Assembly: GCF_001456025.1 (NCBI RefSeq)
Contig: NZ_LMTZ01000110.1
Span: 1 to 64,000, forward strand
Source: Mastigocoleus testarum BC008
GTDB lineage: Bacteria > Cyanobacteriota > Cyanobacteriia > Cyanobacteriales > Nostocaceae
Length of the DNA: 64,000 nucleotides
Direction: 5' to 3'
Position numbers and translations under genes: made by a program
Part shown: one piece after another, positions 28,269 to 37,835 of the stretch
Position numbering within the stretch: the first letter of the stretch is position 1
Layout: every line of letters begins with the position of its first letter
The notes under the pieces: model-generated
What the model saw: the letters and a program-made list of their open reading frames with translations, nothing else
Databases searched by the model: none
What the model was told of the DNA's origin: nothing

Positions 28269-28727
28269 TTAAATATCCAAATCCTGCATAGCTAGACGGA
28301 TTTGCTCCATCCTTCTGCGATTAACTCCAAGATCTGACTCCCCGACCCGAGAAGCTGATCGCATATGAATTACTTTCTCATCGTCTGGAAAATAAAATTC
28401 TACGTCATCAACAAATTTGAAAATCCGACTTTTAGAAAGAGCGTGGATGTAACTATCTGTTTTTTCAATAACTTCTGTACGGGGAACAACGGTAAGAACT
28501 TTGAGTAAAGTTTCTTTTGCTTGCTCGCGATCCACATGATAAGTGATTGGGTCAATAGCATGTTTTGCATCACCGTCTTGACTGACAACGCAGTTCGGAG
28601 AAGCTGGACAAGCAGCAAGATGACCGTTATTTACTCCTAAACTAGCAGCCAAAACTGCATTAGAAGGTATTAAAAAGCTTGTTATGGCTAGGAATATTCC
28701 CAAAGCAATTGCGAGCGAGCGAGACAT
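28269..28727 (-). CDS. DUF1499 domain protein, exported
   Basis: A 152-aa protein with an N-terminal signal peptide (residues 1-28, ending near AVLAASLG) and a DUF1499 domain: CPASPNCVVSQDGD, then YIHALSKSRIFKFVDDVEFYF and the closing SRVGESDLGVNRRRMEQIR. The family is conserved in cyanobacteria and plants and its function is unknown. Two cysteines in the CPASPNC motif are the family hallmark. The hairpin near 28200 would end the transcript. Confidence 0.88.
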   Translation of the reverse strand: MSRSLAIALGIFLAITSFLIPSNAVLAASLGVNNGHLAACPASPNCVVSQDGDAKHAIDPITYHVDREQAKETLLKVLTVVPRTEVIEKTDSYIHALSKSRIFKFVDDVEFYFPDDEKVIHMRSASRVGESDLGVNRRRMEQIRLAMQDLDI

Positions 28728-29218
28728 TATAACTTTACTCCGATAGGAACAAATAAAATTTACTTTCCCATTCTCGGTTATTTTGGGGTCATAAATTTTT
28801 CGTTTTAATTACTGCAAGTATTTGGAAAAACCTCACAAGAAGTGGAATTATAGCGCTACGCGCAAGGTCATTAGCATAGCGTGTCCGTAGAACACTAAGT
28901 CAAAATTACTATTCTTTCTAGATTTGACCTTTTATAAACGGGTCACTTATTTCCGCCGCGATTTACTAGAAACAATTAGTAGCAGAAATAAACAAATCTT
29001 AGCGTAATTTCCATAAGCTGTTTAGGGTAAACCGTACTAATAATATTCCTATTAACCGTAATGATTTAAGACCATTTTAATCGTTCGGAAATCATCAATT
29101 ATTAAGTGCGAAAAACCGAATTTACCATACTATTAATTATCCCTAATATAGTAATCGAAGCAAGAAATTAAATTTGAAATAACTAAAGATTCTGTAAGCA
29201 AATAGAGGGAGTATAAAT
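28728..29218. other. Spacer with dispersed repeat
   Basis: A dispersed repeat with the core ttagcatagcgtgtccgtag sits at 28871-28890 inside a GC-richer patch (about 28853-28905). The rest is AT-rich and includes the hspA promoter region; no CIRCE inverted repeat was seen upstream of the Hsp20 gene. A gagggag ribosome-binding site precedes its ATG. Confidence 0.55.
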
Positions 29219-29665
29219 ATGAGATTGGTACGCTATAACCCAAGTAATGAATTTCAAAGTTTAGAACGTAGCTTTAACCGCTTATTTGATGATTTAATTC
29301 CAGTAAACTTCAGAGAATTAACTAATTTTACTAAAACTCCAGCAGCCGAACTCACAGAAACTGATGATGCACTTCATCTAAAGCTTGAAGTTCCAGGTAT
29401 GGAAGCAAAAGACCTAGACATTCAAGTGATGGAAGACTCTGTTTCTATTAGTGGCGAACGTAAATCTGAAACTAAAACAGAGGATGATGGAAATACTAGA
29501 AGTGAATTTTCCTATGGCAAGTTCTATCGTGTAATTCCTCTAAATACTCGAATTCAAAATACTAAAGTTACTGCTGAATATAAGGATGGTATTTTGAATC
29601 TTACACTTCCTAAAACTACTGAAGAAAAGAATAAAGTAGTTAGAGTTAATTTAGAACAGAATTAA
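29219..29665 (+). CDS. hspA: Hsp20 / alpha-crystallin small heat-shock protein
   Basis: A 148-aa ATP-independent chaperone that binds unfolding proteins and membranes under stress. The alpha-crystallin domain covers residues about 40-140: PAAELTETDDALHLKLEVPG, the core ISGERKSE and the A-x-x-x-G-V/I-L signature AEYKDGILNLTLPK. The N-terminus (MRLVRYNPSNEFQSLERSF) is typical of cyanobacterial HspA/Hsp17. Regulation may use a 5'UTR thermosensor as in Synechocystis, but no clear hairpin over the ribosome-binding site was identified. A strong terminator follows. Confidence 0.96.
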   Translation: MRLVRYNPSNEFQSLERSFNRLFDDLIPVNFRELTNFTKTPAAELTETDDALHLKLEVPGMEAKDLDIQVMEDSVSISGERKSETKTEDDGNTRSEFSYGKFYRVIPLNTRIQNTKVTAEYKDGILNLTLPKTTEEKNKVVRVNLEQN

Positions 29666-29736
29666 GCTTTATAATCTTGGTTAAGAATTTCTGCGTAAAT
29701 TCTTATATTCTGTAATGTGGTTGTATAAATACTAGC

Positions 29737-29767
29737 CCAGTTGTTCAATAGAACAACTGGTTTTTTT
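29737..29767 (+). terminator. Rho-independent terminator of hspA
   Basis: A perfect 10-bp stem (ccagttgttc / gaacaactgg) with a 4-base loop and a run of seven T, about 70 bases after the stop codon. Confidence 0.92.
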
Positions 29768-30161
29768 GTCTCTTAATTTATATTGTTATAAACAAATAAA
29801 TAGTAAAAAATTTAAGTAAAATTATTTTTAATTATTACTAAATATCTTTCATCTCAATTCTCTATACATATTATTTTGCAAACTACTTATTCATAATTTT
29901 TGTAATAGTTTTGTAATAGCGTAGATACTATCAAATGATATTAAGTGGTGAGTTTTTTAATGGATATCCATAATTCCAAATAGAATTATAGGTACCGAAC
30001 ATCACTCATAAAAAGTATAGGTAAATACATTTGCAGGGGACTGACAGTAAAATTCAAGCACCCGTAAAAAAGCTTTTTATACTTTTGTTCCAAATTCGTA
30101 ATAAATTATTTACGTAGATTAATCACAATATATTATATAAAATGAATATAGATTGACAAAG
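29768..30161. other. AT-rich spacer before the P450 gene
   Basis: Nearly 400 bases without coding potential or recognisable repeats. It presumably holds the P450 promoter. Confidence 0.45.
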
Positions 30162-31784
30162 ATGTTGTTAATTTTAACACTTTTAGTAAGTATAATTTTT
30201 CTAGTATATTTCTTAATACACTTGTGGTACTTTCGACTGGTATTTATTGCACGTAATCAGGTTTATCATCTGAGTGGAGAGGTTGTCCCAGGAAAAGACC
30301 CCAGAATTTTATTGGGCAATCTTGTTGACATTTATAATACAGAAAATCGTCTATCTGCTTATAATTTATTCCACAAAGAATTCGGCGAAATTGTGCAAAT
30401 TTTCTGGCTATGGCGTCAGCAAATATCTATTAGTAATTACCAGATGGCTTACCAAGTTCTGATTAAAAATCAGAAAAATTACAAGAAATTTCCACCTAAT
30501 TCTCTAATTCAGCGGCTTTTTGGTGACAGCGTTCTTACAAATAGTGGAGATAATTGGAAACGTCATCGTTTATTGATGAACGAAGTATTTTCTAAAAAGC
30601 GTATTACGACATTTCACAAAATCTTTGTTTCCTATTCAGAAAAGCTTGCAACTAAATGGGACATACACACTACCTCTTCTGAACCAAAAGTAAAATTTGA
30701 CATTTACCCAGAACTACTATGTTTGTTTTTGGATATTGTAGGGAAAGTTGCGATCGGTCATGACTTTACAGCCCTTGAGGGGAAAGCTGATGAATTCTTT
30801 GAGAATATCCAGTATATTGTGAATCAAAGTACTCGACCGGTACATCAATTTACTTTGTGGTGGAAATATCTTCCTTTATCATCCAATCATAAACTCCACA
30901 AAGCATTTCATGCTGTTGATAATTTCCTCAGTGAGTTAATTCTTAGTAGAAGAAAGATACACCAACAATTAAATCCTTGTGAATATAATTTACTGGATTT
31001 GTTACTCAAAGCAACGGATTTTGTAGAAGATAATATGTCACCTTTAACAGATAAAGAGGTACGAGATAACCTACTTGCAATTATTGTTAATGGACATGAA
31101 ACTGTTGCTACAAGTGTATCTCTTTCTCTATATCTTTTAGCTCAAGACCCTGAAAAGCTAGCTAATGCTCAAGCAGAGATAGACAAAGTGATGGGACGGG
31201 AAGAAGGACAATTGACAGAAAATGGGTTGCTTTCTCTTGAATATCTGGATTGTGTAATCAAAGAATCGCTGCGTTTATGTCCTCCAATGGCTGGATTACA
31301 ACGTATTAGTAAGAATGAGGATGTGTTAGACGGTTGGTCAATTCCTGCATCTCAAGTGGTTGGTATTTCCCTCATACCATTGCATTTGGATTCCCTTTAT
31401 TTTGGAGAGTCTCCAGAGCAATTCTGTCCTGAACGGTACATGGAGAAAACCCAAGAAGCTTATAATGATGCAATTGCTAGCCCCCAAGAAGCATCAAATA
31501 AATGTCCGATGAAACAGTTGGTTTCTCTTGGGAAAGATGTATGGGGCGAAAATGCTAATAATGCTGATATCTTTGAACCGCTAACATTTGGTGATGGTGC
31601 AAGAAGATGTCTCGGAGAGCATTTCGCGATCTATGAGATGAAAGTTGTGTTAGCAATCCTACTCTACAGATTTAAATTTGAAGTAGTACCCGATTTTAAT
31701 CCTGATTTAGAACTAGGAAAATTTGGACTGTTTATTTCCATGTTTCCCAAACAAGGAGTGGAAATGTTGATTAGTCGTCGCTAG
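30162..31784 (+). CDS. Membrane-anchored cytochrome P450
   Basis: A 540-aa P450 from the ATG at 30162 (an in-frame TTG at 30153 is also possible). It starts with an N-terminal membrane helix (LLILTLLVSIIFLVYFLIHL), unusual for bacterial P450s but known in cyanobacteria. Diagnostic motifs: I-helix IIVNGHETVATS, ExxR in KESLRLCPP, and the heme loop FGDGARRCLGEH with the axial C483. A long insertion lies between the ExxR and heme regions (residues about 430-475). Substrates in this family are often terpenoids, fatty acids or alkanes; none can be inferred here. A membrane protein gene follows on the same strand. Confidence 0.95.
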   Translation: MLLILTLLVSIIFLVYFLIHLWYFRLVFIARNQVYHLSGEVVPGKDPRILLGNLVDIYNTENRLSAYNLFHKEFGEIVQIFWLWRQQISISNYQMAYQVLIKNQKNYKKFPPNSLIQRLFGDSVLTNSGDNWKRHRLLMNEVFSKKRITTFHKIFVSYSEKLATKWDIHTTSSEPKVKFDIYPELLCLFLDIVGKVAIGHDFTALEGKADEFFENIQYIVNQSTRPVHQFTLWWKYLPLSSNHKLHKAFHAVDNFLSELILSRRKIHQQLNPCEYNLLDLLLKATDFVEDNMSPLTDKEVRDNLLAIIVNGHETVATSVSLSLYLLAQDPEKLANAQAEIDKVMGREEGQLTENGLLSLEYLDCVIKESLRLCPPMAGLQRISKNEDVLDGWSIPASQVVGISLIPLHLDSLYFGESPEQFCPERYMEKTQEAYNDAIASPQEASNKCPMKQLVSLGKDVWGENANNADIFEPLTFGDGARRCLGEHFAIYEMKVVLAILLYRFKFEVVPDFNPDLELGKFGLFISMFPKQGVEMLISRR

Positions 31785-31914
31785 CATTGCTAACATCACA
31801 GAACTATTTCTGATAACTATTAATTCTTAATTTGGGGTATTAGTATTTATTTATCTTTTAGTTTTGGTTTTTTAAATCAACAAGCTAAATAACTTTAATT
31901 ATCAGGCTAAAAAT

Positions 31915-32517
31915 ATGATGATAGAGACAAGTCTTTGGGTTTATTGGTTGTTTTGTTTATTAGCAATGATTTTAGTAATTAGTAACAGGAAATATATCTA
32001 CTCATTGCTTAGTCCTGATTCGGAATCATCTCAAGATAAAGGTTACGTAATTTTTATGATTTTGGGATGGCTCGTAACTCTTGCTGTATCTATTGCTTAT
32101 GTTTTATTTACACGCAAATATGAAACCGGTAGTTACAACATTTCCAACTTAATAACATTCTCTATTTTGAATGGTATTTTAGAACAATTTATGTTTATTT
32201 TTTGGTTTTTATTAGGTTGCTATGTAGCGATAAAAATCACACCTTCAAAACCAAAATTAACTTTTACTTTTGGATATATTAGTTATGCAATATTCTCAGG
32301 GCTTATCCATGCTTTATTTTGGGTTCAAGTCCTTCCATCCCATAAACCAGTTACTGTGATTATGGCTTTAGGATTAGGCACAATGTCCTTAATTTGGATG
32401 TGGTTGGCATGGAGACATCGGGCAATAATGGCTATTATTGCTATGCACATTGTGATTGATTTTATAACCGTTGGGCATTTAAATTTTGCTTGGTTTGAAC
32501 CTTTTCAACTTATCTAA
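31915..32517 (+). CDS. CPBP-like multi-pass membrane protein
   Basis: A 200-aa protein with about six membrane helices. Three stretches resemble the CPBP (CAAX protease/bacteriocin-processing) pattern: LNGILEQFMFIFWFLLG in place of the EExxxR helix, FSGLIHALFW and AMHIVIDF with the two late His motifs. The first motif has only one Glu, so activity is doubtful. It follows the P450 gene by 130 bases on the same strand and may be co-expressed. It could also be an unrelated membrane protein. Confidence 0.5.
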   Translation: MMIETSLWVYWLFCLLAMILVISNRKYIYSLLSPDSESSQDKGYVIFMILGWLVTLAVSIAYVLFTRKYETGSYNISNLITFSILNGILEQFMFIFWFLLGCYVAIKITPSKPKLTFTFGYISYAIFSGLIHALFWVQVLPSHKPVTVIMALGLGTMSLIWMWLAWRHRAIMAIIAMHIVIDFITVGHLNFAWFEPFQLI

Positions 32518-32562
32518 TTCAAGATAGATCAACAATTCGTACATATACTCGAATTCAAAATA

Positions 32563-33993
32563 CTAATTCACCATACTCGATTTTATACCCAATACTTCCC
32601 GGGCTACTCTTAAACCACTTCCAATTGCTCCATGTACTGTTGAAGGACGATTTACATTAGTTGCTTCCCCTGCAAAAAATAGAATATTGTCAACGGGTTG
32701 AGCAAGTTTCTTCCTCAAGCCAGTTCCACCTACAGGAACATAGGAGTAAGCCATTTGGGAATAAGGATCGGTTCTAAAGTCTATAAATAGTGCATCAGTC
32801 AGCCTACGCTTAAGTGGAATTTTAAAGATTTTCTCTAAATCTCTTAAGCCTGCATCGATAGCAGCATCGCGACCCATCTTACTAAAATTAATTGCATTTG
32901 TCGCTCCAGTGTAAGCCGTTAATACAGGTGCTTCTTTTTTTCGACCCCAACCCGATCGCCACCACATTTGAGTATCCAGGGTTGTCAAAATGAGTTCAGT
33001 CTCTTTAGACCAAAAAGGCTTGTCAAATTTCAAAATTAGTTTAGTAACATGAGCAATACCCAGTCCATTGATCGCAGCCCGTTTTTCAGGAGGTAACACC
33101 GGTTCGAATACGATCGCGTTTGATTGCAATAAAGCTAATGGAACTGTAATTATCACTTTTTTGGCTGTGAAAGTCTCATTTTTATCAGTTTGCAATTGAA
33201 CTCTATCTGAGTTCCAAATGATTTTGCTTATTGGAGTAGAGTGACGAATGTTCAAGTCATTTGCAAACAGTTTGAGCAGATGAGAATACCCCTTTTTCAC
33301 ACGGAAACTGCGATCGCCATCCCCTTCATAGTTTGCTTCCAAGAGACCGTAAACACCTAACTGTTGCAGACTTGCAGCGTATTCACTACTGAAGGAATTA
33401 TCTACTAATCGATAGGATTCCGGAGAAAAGCGGACATTATTTGCAGCTAGTAATTTTGCTGCTGTGGTATCTGGTTTACCCGCTTTTACCCATTGTTCGG
33501 CTAACTCAAAGAGTTCTGAATCTCTTGAAACGAGAAAGTCTAAAGCTTGTAGTTTAGAGTCTTTATATAGCTGCTTCACAGATAAGTATTTCCCGTTAAA
33601 GTATGTGAAAGCATGCTTAATATCTTCAAAAACAGGGAGAGTTTTTAGCCCATATTGCTTTATCCCTTTCCAGGTAATGACATTTTCGCCCTGAATATAT
33701 TCTGCACCCCGTTCAATGGGATGGAATGCAAAGCTGTAGTCAGTATATATCCTCCCACCTATGCGATCGCGAGCTTCCAGTACCAGAACTTCACGTCCAG
33801 CATCTTGAAGAGAACGCGCTGCTGCTAAACCTGCTGCACCCGCACCGATGATGATAACTTCATAGTCCGTTTTTGTAGATATCTTTTGAATTTCCATTCG
33901 ACTAGCTCTTCCAGGTTGAGATCTAACAAATTGAGAGCCTACTGCAACAGTGGAAGCAGAGAAGACACTGTACATCAATTGACGACGCTTCAT
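32563..33993 (-). CDS. FAD-dependent amine oxidase, probably Tat-exported
   Basis: A 476-aa flavin monoamine oxidase. The start at 33993 gives MKRRQLMYSVFSASTVAVGS, a Tat-like twin-arginine leader; an upstream ATG at 34017 would overlap an operator palindrome and is less likely. The FAD Rossmann motif is VIIIGAGAAGLAAARSL followed by LEARDRIGGRIYTD. The C-terminus has the flavin-binding FFAGEATNVNRPSTVHGA. Family members oxidise amines, amino acids or polyamines, releasing hydrogen peroxide. The TetR gene is divergent, with three palindromes between, so it is the likely regulator. Confidence 0.9.
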   Translation of the reverse strand: MKRRQLMYSVFSASTVAVGSQFVRSQPGRASRMEIQKISTKTDYEVIIIGAGAAGLAAARSLQDAGREVLVLEARDRIGGRIYTDYSFAFHPIERGAEYIQGENVITWKGIKQYGLKTLPVFEDIKHAFTYFNGKYLSVKQLYKDSKLQALDFLVSRDSELFELAEQWVKAGKPDTTAAKLLAANNVRFSPESYRLVDNSFSSEYAASLQQLGVYGLLEANYEGDGDRSFRVKKGYSHLLKLFANDLNIRHSTPISKIIWNSDRVQLQTDKNETFTAKKVIITVPLALLQSNAIVFEPVLPPEKRAAINGLGIAHVTKLILKFDKPFWSKETELILTTLDTQMWWRSGWGRKKEAPVLTAYTGATNAINFSKMGRDAAIDAGLRDLEKIFKIPLKRRLTDALFIDFRTDPYSQMAYSYVPVGGTGLRKKLAQPVDNILFFAGEATNVNRPSTVHGAIGSGLRVAREVLGIKSSMVN

Positions 33994-34016
33994 TATTTGA
34001 TACCAGAAACAAAACA

Positions 34017-34084
34017 CGAAAAAACTTTCACTTTTTAAAATACGAAAAAACTTTCACGTTTGTCAATATATGAAAAAAGTTTCG
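34017..34084. promoter_or_regulatory. Three TetR-type operator palindromes
   Basis: The 14-mer cgaaaaaactttca occurs at 34017-34030 and 34043-34056, and the close match tgaaaaaagtttcg at 34071-34084. Each is a GAAA-N4-TTTC palindrome, spaced 26 and 28 bases. They lie just upstream of the amine oxidase start and 180 bases from the TetR gene, in the position expected for binding by that regulator. Confidence 0.75.
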
Positions 34085-34260
34085 TGTTTAATACAATTAA
34101 GTAAAGCTTGTTTTGCTGATTTCTAGCACTACGAAGTTACGTTAGGACATGTATTAACCCTAAAAGCCATACGTATTAGGCTTTTTGTCGCCCTACGGGC
34201 GCGGTCTGTTTTTACTTTTTACCTTTTACTTGCGCGTAGCGCTATATCTGAGTTGAGAAT

Positions 34261-34896
34261 ATGCTCGAAATTCCCCAAGATACCGATCGCCTTAGGCGTT
34301 TACCTCAGCAGTCCCGCAGTCAGAAAAGAGTTACTCAAATTCTCGAAGCAGCAGCTCGGGTTTTTGGTAAGGTGGGTTATGAGGCTGCTTCTACTACTGC
34401 GATCGCAAAACAAGCAAAAACTTCTGTAGGGTCGTTGTACCGTTTCTTCCCAGATAAAGCAGCGATTTTTCAAGCTTTAGCTAGCTTTTACATGGATCGG
34501 GTGCGGGAAGTTTTCAGTGAGATGTTAGGTTCTCTGAACTGCGATCTACCAATTAGTTCGGTAATCGATCAGATTATTGATACTTATTACGATGATTTTT
34601 TATCGCAACCAGGTTTTCGTGCGGTATTGCTGGACTATCATTTTTCACCCACAGCTACGGCGATAGTGGAAAATATTAACCGTGAGATAGAACCTTATTT
34701 TGAAGCGTTTTTTGCTGCTCGCGCTCCAGAAATGGAACCCGAACAAATCAAGTTAATTTCAATGGTAACCGTTGAAGCTTGCTGTGTTCTTGAATTCGTC
34801 TCTTCACAAGCTGATGAAACCTTAAGAGCAAAATTAAGAGCAGAAGAAAAAAAGCTGCTTGTTGCTTACCTAAAAATCTATTTTCCAAATGACTGA
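34261..34896 (+). CDS. TetR/AcrR-family transcriptional regulator
   Basis: A 211-aa repressor. The N-terminal HTH region runs from RVTQILEAAARVFGKVGYEA through TTAIAKQAKTSVGSLYRFFP, the classic TetR signature, and the C-terminal helical domain binds ligand. It is divergent from the amine oxidase, with three GAAA-N4-TTTC palindromes in between, and 70 bases upstream of the peroxiredoxin-like gene on its own strand. The inferred scheme is repression of the amine oxidase and of its own operon, relieved by an amine or oxidative ligand. Confidence 0.92.
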   Translation: MLEIPQDTDRLRRLPQQSRSQKRVTQILEAAARVFGKVGYEAASTTAIAKQAKTSVGSLYRFFPDKAAIFQALASFYMDRVREVFSEMLGSLNCDLPISSVIDQIIDTYYDDFLSQPGFRAVLLDYHFSPTATAIVENINREIEPYFEAFFAARAPEMEPEQIKLISMVTVEACCVLEFVSSQADETLRAKLRAEEKKLLVAYLKIYFPND

Positions 34897-34968
34897 GTTG
34901 CAAAAATATTTGAGTTGCAAAATTGAACTTTTTTTGCATATCCCCTGAAATTCTAGATACACCAAAAA

Positions 34969-35787
34969 ATGAATCCCCAAACTAACTCAAATTCTCGAGA
35001 TAAAAACCCTCAAGATAAAAATCCTCAAAATACCTACTCTATCTTGAAGCAAACTCAATGCTTACGAATTAGTGATGGAGAAATTCAGCCAATTTTGAAT
35101 AATTGTTCTAACGCTCCCCAAACCCTGGTGTTAATTTGGTCCCAATTGGGGGATTTTGATAACCTGGAATATGCTTGGTGGTTGCAAAGAGAAAAAGAAA
35201 AATTGCAAGCTAAGGAAATAGCTATTCGCGCTGTTGGAATTGGCGATCGCAATTCTGGTTTAAAGTTTTGCGAGTATACCGGTTTCCCCCAGGAATCATT
35301 ATTTGTCGATCCTGAAGCCAAAATTCACGCCTCATTAGGACTTTATCCCGGTTTATCTGCAAAACTTCCTTTATTTTCAGATGGACAAAATGCTTGGTTA
35401 AATTTTATGCTGATGTGTGCAGGAATTGGTAGTCCAGGAACTTTAGCAGAAGTATTTCGGGGTTATAAGGGCGATCGTCAATCTCCTCAGTTAATTGGTG
35501 ATGAAGAAGTTGTGGAAGGTACACCTTTACCAGCAATCAAAGGTTCATTTTTCAAGTTTGCAGGAGGAAAAGGTTTTCAACGTCCTTTTGAACTTGCAAC
35601 TCTGCGCTTGCGAAATATGAGCGAAGTTTTAAGTAATTGGAATACCTATGTTCCCAACTCAGCTTATTTGACTCAACGGGGAGGAACTTTTCTGTTTGAT
35701 TTGCAGGGGAATTTACTGTACGAACATCGCGATCGCGGTATTCTTGGTTTTGCGGAAAATATGAGCGACCCTTTATCGTTTTTGTGA
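34969..35787 (+). CDS. Peroxiredoxin-like (AhpC/TSA_2 type) protein
   Basis: A 272-aa thioredoxin-fold protein. TLVLIWSQLGDFDNLEYAWW and AIRAVGIGDRNSGLKFCEYTG are characteristic of the cyanobacterial AhpC/TSA-family proteins related to Prx-like2A. The usual N-terminal peroxidatic Cys of typical peroxiredoxins is absent from the first strand-turn (WSQLGDFD), while C-x-x-T occurs later (FCEYTGF). It lies 72 bases downstream of the TetR gene, consistent with a shared transcript. Peroxide handling would complement hydrogen peroxide made by the divergent amine oxidase; this link is inference. Confidence 0.75.
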   Translation: MNPQTNSNSRDKNPQDKNPQNTYSILKQTQCLRISDGEIQPILNNCSNAPQTLVLIWSQLGDFDNLEYAWWLQREKEKLQAKEIAIRAVGIGDRNSGLKFCEYTGFPQESLFVDPEAKIHASLGLYPGLSAKLPLFSDGQNAWLNFMLMCAGIGSPGTLAEVFRGYKGDRQSPQLIGDEEVVEGTPLPAIKGSFFKFAGGKGFQRPFELATLRLRNMSEVLSNWNTYVPNSAYLTQRGGTFLFDLQGNLLYEHRDRGILGFAENMSDPLSFL

Positions 35788-35907
35788 AATAGTGCACGAG
35801 TAGATTGTATTTTTCACCTTATTTTTTCAGGTAACTATTCCTTACATTATAAGTGGGTTTTACCAATCGGATTTAATGTAATATCAGGCTCCACTACATG
35901 GGAATAG

Positions 35908-36168
35908 CTACCTGCTTCCTGCTCCATCAATAGTTTTAGGAGTTCCTCTATTAGGTAGTTTTTTCTGTTCTAAGGTTACTTCTTTTAGTTTCCAATTGAT
36001 TGGATTATTAGATTTTGCGCATACAAGTGTAGGATTGTTGATTAAAATAATAATATTTAAGCCAATGAAAAATATACTTTTGAGTTGAAGTAGCAGTTCT
36101 GGCATTTTTTCAACTGCATCTTTAGTTTCATTTCTAAATATTTTTGTTGTTCCCATCTGCTTGTTCAA
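35908..36168 (-). pseudogene. Truncated DUF928 protein
   Basis: An 86-aa frame with a hydrophobic N-terminal segment (IFFIGLNIIILINNPTLVCA) ending in NRGTPKTIDGAGSR-stop. The R-G-T-P-x-x-x-x-G-A-G-S-R pattern is where the DUF928 domain of secreted cyanobacterial proteins normally begins. After the stop the same frame continues LFPCSGA and stops again, and the rest of the domain is missing. It appears to be a broken gene. Confidence 0.5.
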
Positions 36169-36697
36169 TCATTTTAAATGTTATGACTTATTGCGTTTTT
36201 GTATTACTGGTTTACGAGTTTAAACATATGCTTGTAATATCTTTGTTTCCCCAGCAGCCAAATTGATAGTTAATCTTTATAATTGTCCATTTTTTATTTG
36301 TCATTTTTAGTACCTCAATATTAGCTATGGGGATGTAGCAAAAATAATTCAACATATCAAGCTAAAAATAGCTGCTCAATAACGTCACAAGAAAGGCGTT
36401 TACCAGTATTACGCAAAAACGAAGTCGTTATGACTTATTTAAATAAAGATATACTCATAATGACTTTGACTTGAATAAATTTTAATAAATCTACAAACTC
36501 AGATTTATTTTTTGGATTTCTCTAAATATTTAAAATGTGTAAACCTTTTCTGCTAAAAGCTACAATCCTTTTTTTGTCTTTGCATACCAATAGAGCACCA
36601 TACTATATCTGCAAGCACGTGACTACGTTTATTAACGATAAGGAATAAGCCCCAAAACTTGATACTCTAAAGCTGTAAGTCAGGGAAAAACATCAAT
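36169..36697. other. Spacer without recognisable features
   Basis: About 530 AT-rich bases. No coding region, repeat or hairpin could be supported. Confidence 0.4.
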
Positions 36698-37363
36698 ATG
36701 GCAACCTATCTAGTGACTGGAGCAAATCGAGGCATAGGCTTAGAATACTGTCATCAGCTCAAAGAACGAGGTGATGATGTAATTGCTGTATGTCGTTCAG
36801 CATCAGATGAATTAAAGAATTTAGGTATACGAGTAGAAACAGATATTGATATTACAGATGAATCTTCAGTTGCTAACCTGCTTAAACGACTGGATGGCAA
36901 GCCAATTGATGTTTTAATTAATAATGCTGGTATTGTAGAGCGAATGGGTCTGGATAACTTAGATTTTGAAAGCATTCGCAGACAGTTTGAAGTTAATGCA
37001 ATTGGTCCGTTACGTTTGACTCAAGCTTTGCTTCCTAACTTAAAGTCGGGTTCAAAAGTCATTATGATGACTAGCCGCATGGGTTCTATTGATGATAATA
37101 CTTCCGGCGGTCAGTATGGTTATCGAATGTCGAAAGTTGCTATGTCAATGGCTGGTAAATCATTATCCGAAGATTTGAAATCGAAAGGTATCCCTGTTGC
37201 AATCCTTCATCCAGGATTAGTTAAGACACGTATGACTAATTTTACCAATTCTGGAATTACTACTGAGACGTCAGTGAAGGGATTGTTAGCTCGTATTGAT
37301 GAGTTAAATATGGACAACACCGGAACCTTCTGGCATGCTAATGGCGAAGTATTACCTTGGTAA
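36698..37363 (+). CDS. Short-chain dehydrogenase/reductase (SDR)
   Basis: A 221-aa classical SDR. The NAD(P)-binding motif is VTGANRGIGLEY at the start, followed by DVLINNAG and a catalytic S-Y-K set (MTSRMGS, YGYRMSKVAMSMAGKSL). The length and short C-terminus resemble CsgA/C-factor-like SDRs. The substrate is unknown. It stands alone between two decayed genes. Confidence 0.9.
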   Translation: MATYLVTGANRGIGLEYCHQLKERGDDVIAVCRSASDELKNLGIRVETDIDITDESSVANLLKRLDGKPIDVLINNAGIVERMGLDNLDFESIRRQFEVNAIGPLRLTQALLPNLKSGSKVIMMTSRMGSIDDNTSGGQYGYRMSKVAMSMAGKSLSEDLKSKGIPVAILHPGLVKTRMTNFTNSGITTETSVKGLLARIDELNMDNTGTFWHANGEVLPW

Positions 37364-37412
37364 TTTTTTATCGCTTGCCATTATTTAAATTGGAAAAAAT
37401 AATTTTGAAACC

Positions 37413-37590
37413 CTATTGCAAAGATTTTTTAAACGCATAAGCACGCTTCTGATAATTCATGCGCTCCTCGTAAAAGCGATGAGCGTTTTTTCGTTCGAAA
37501 CCTGATGATAGTGCAATAACTTTGCAGTTTTCTTGACGAGCAAACTCCTCAATAAACTCCATTAAATGACGTAAGTTTTTGGATTTCTAG
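37413..37590 (-). pseudogene. C-terminal fragment of a GNAT-type acetyltransferase
   Basis: A minus-strand open stretch reading LRHLMEFIEEFARQENCK, VIALSSGFERKNAHRFYEER and NYQKRAYAFKKSLQ-stop matches the last third of GNAT acetyltransferases (the N-A-H-x-F-Y-E-x-x-G/M-Y pattern). An in-frame stop lies upstream and the acetyl-CoA-binding core is absent. Confidence 0.6.
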
Positions 37591-37835
37591 CATGTTGTGA
37601 TTGCTGAGTAGTTGAAAATTGTAAAGTAAAATTAGTTGACCGCACTACTCTATCAAAATCAATCGCAAGATTTTAACAGTTGAGCAAAATTTAGAGAGAT
37701 TTCCTTAGTATATTTTCGTAAATTCTAATTATACAAACAAATATTCCAGGCTTAATTTTGCGTTTTCCTGGGTTACATACAAATAAAACTGTTAATCAAC
37801 CCTCAAGGAATCGCAATTATTCTCAATACTTAATC
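37591..37835. other. Spacer upstream of the MATE gene
   Basis: With the GNAT relic this makes up the gap of more than 450 bases between the SDR and MATE genes. An in-frame TTG at 37758 could extend the MATE protein, but the added residues (Asn/Arg-rich) do not look like a MATE N-terminus. Nothing else is seen. Confidence 0.4.

Noticed and set aside
33103..33125. ggttcgaatacg string resembling a tRNA T-loop
   Set aside because: It lies inside the amine oxidase coding sequence and has no tRNA fold around it.
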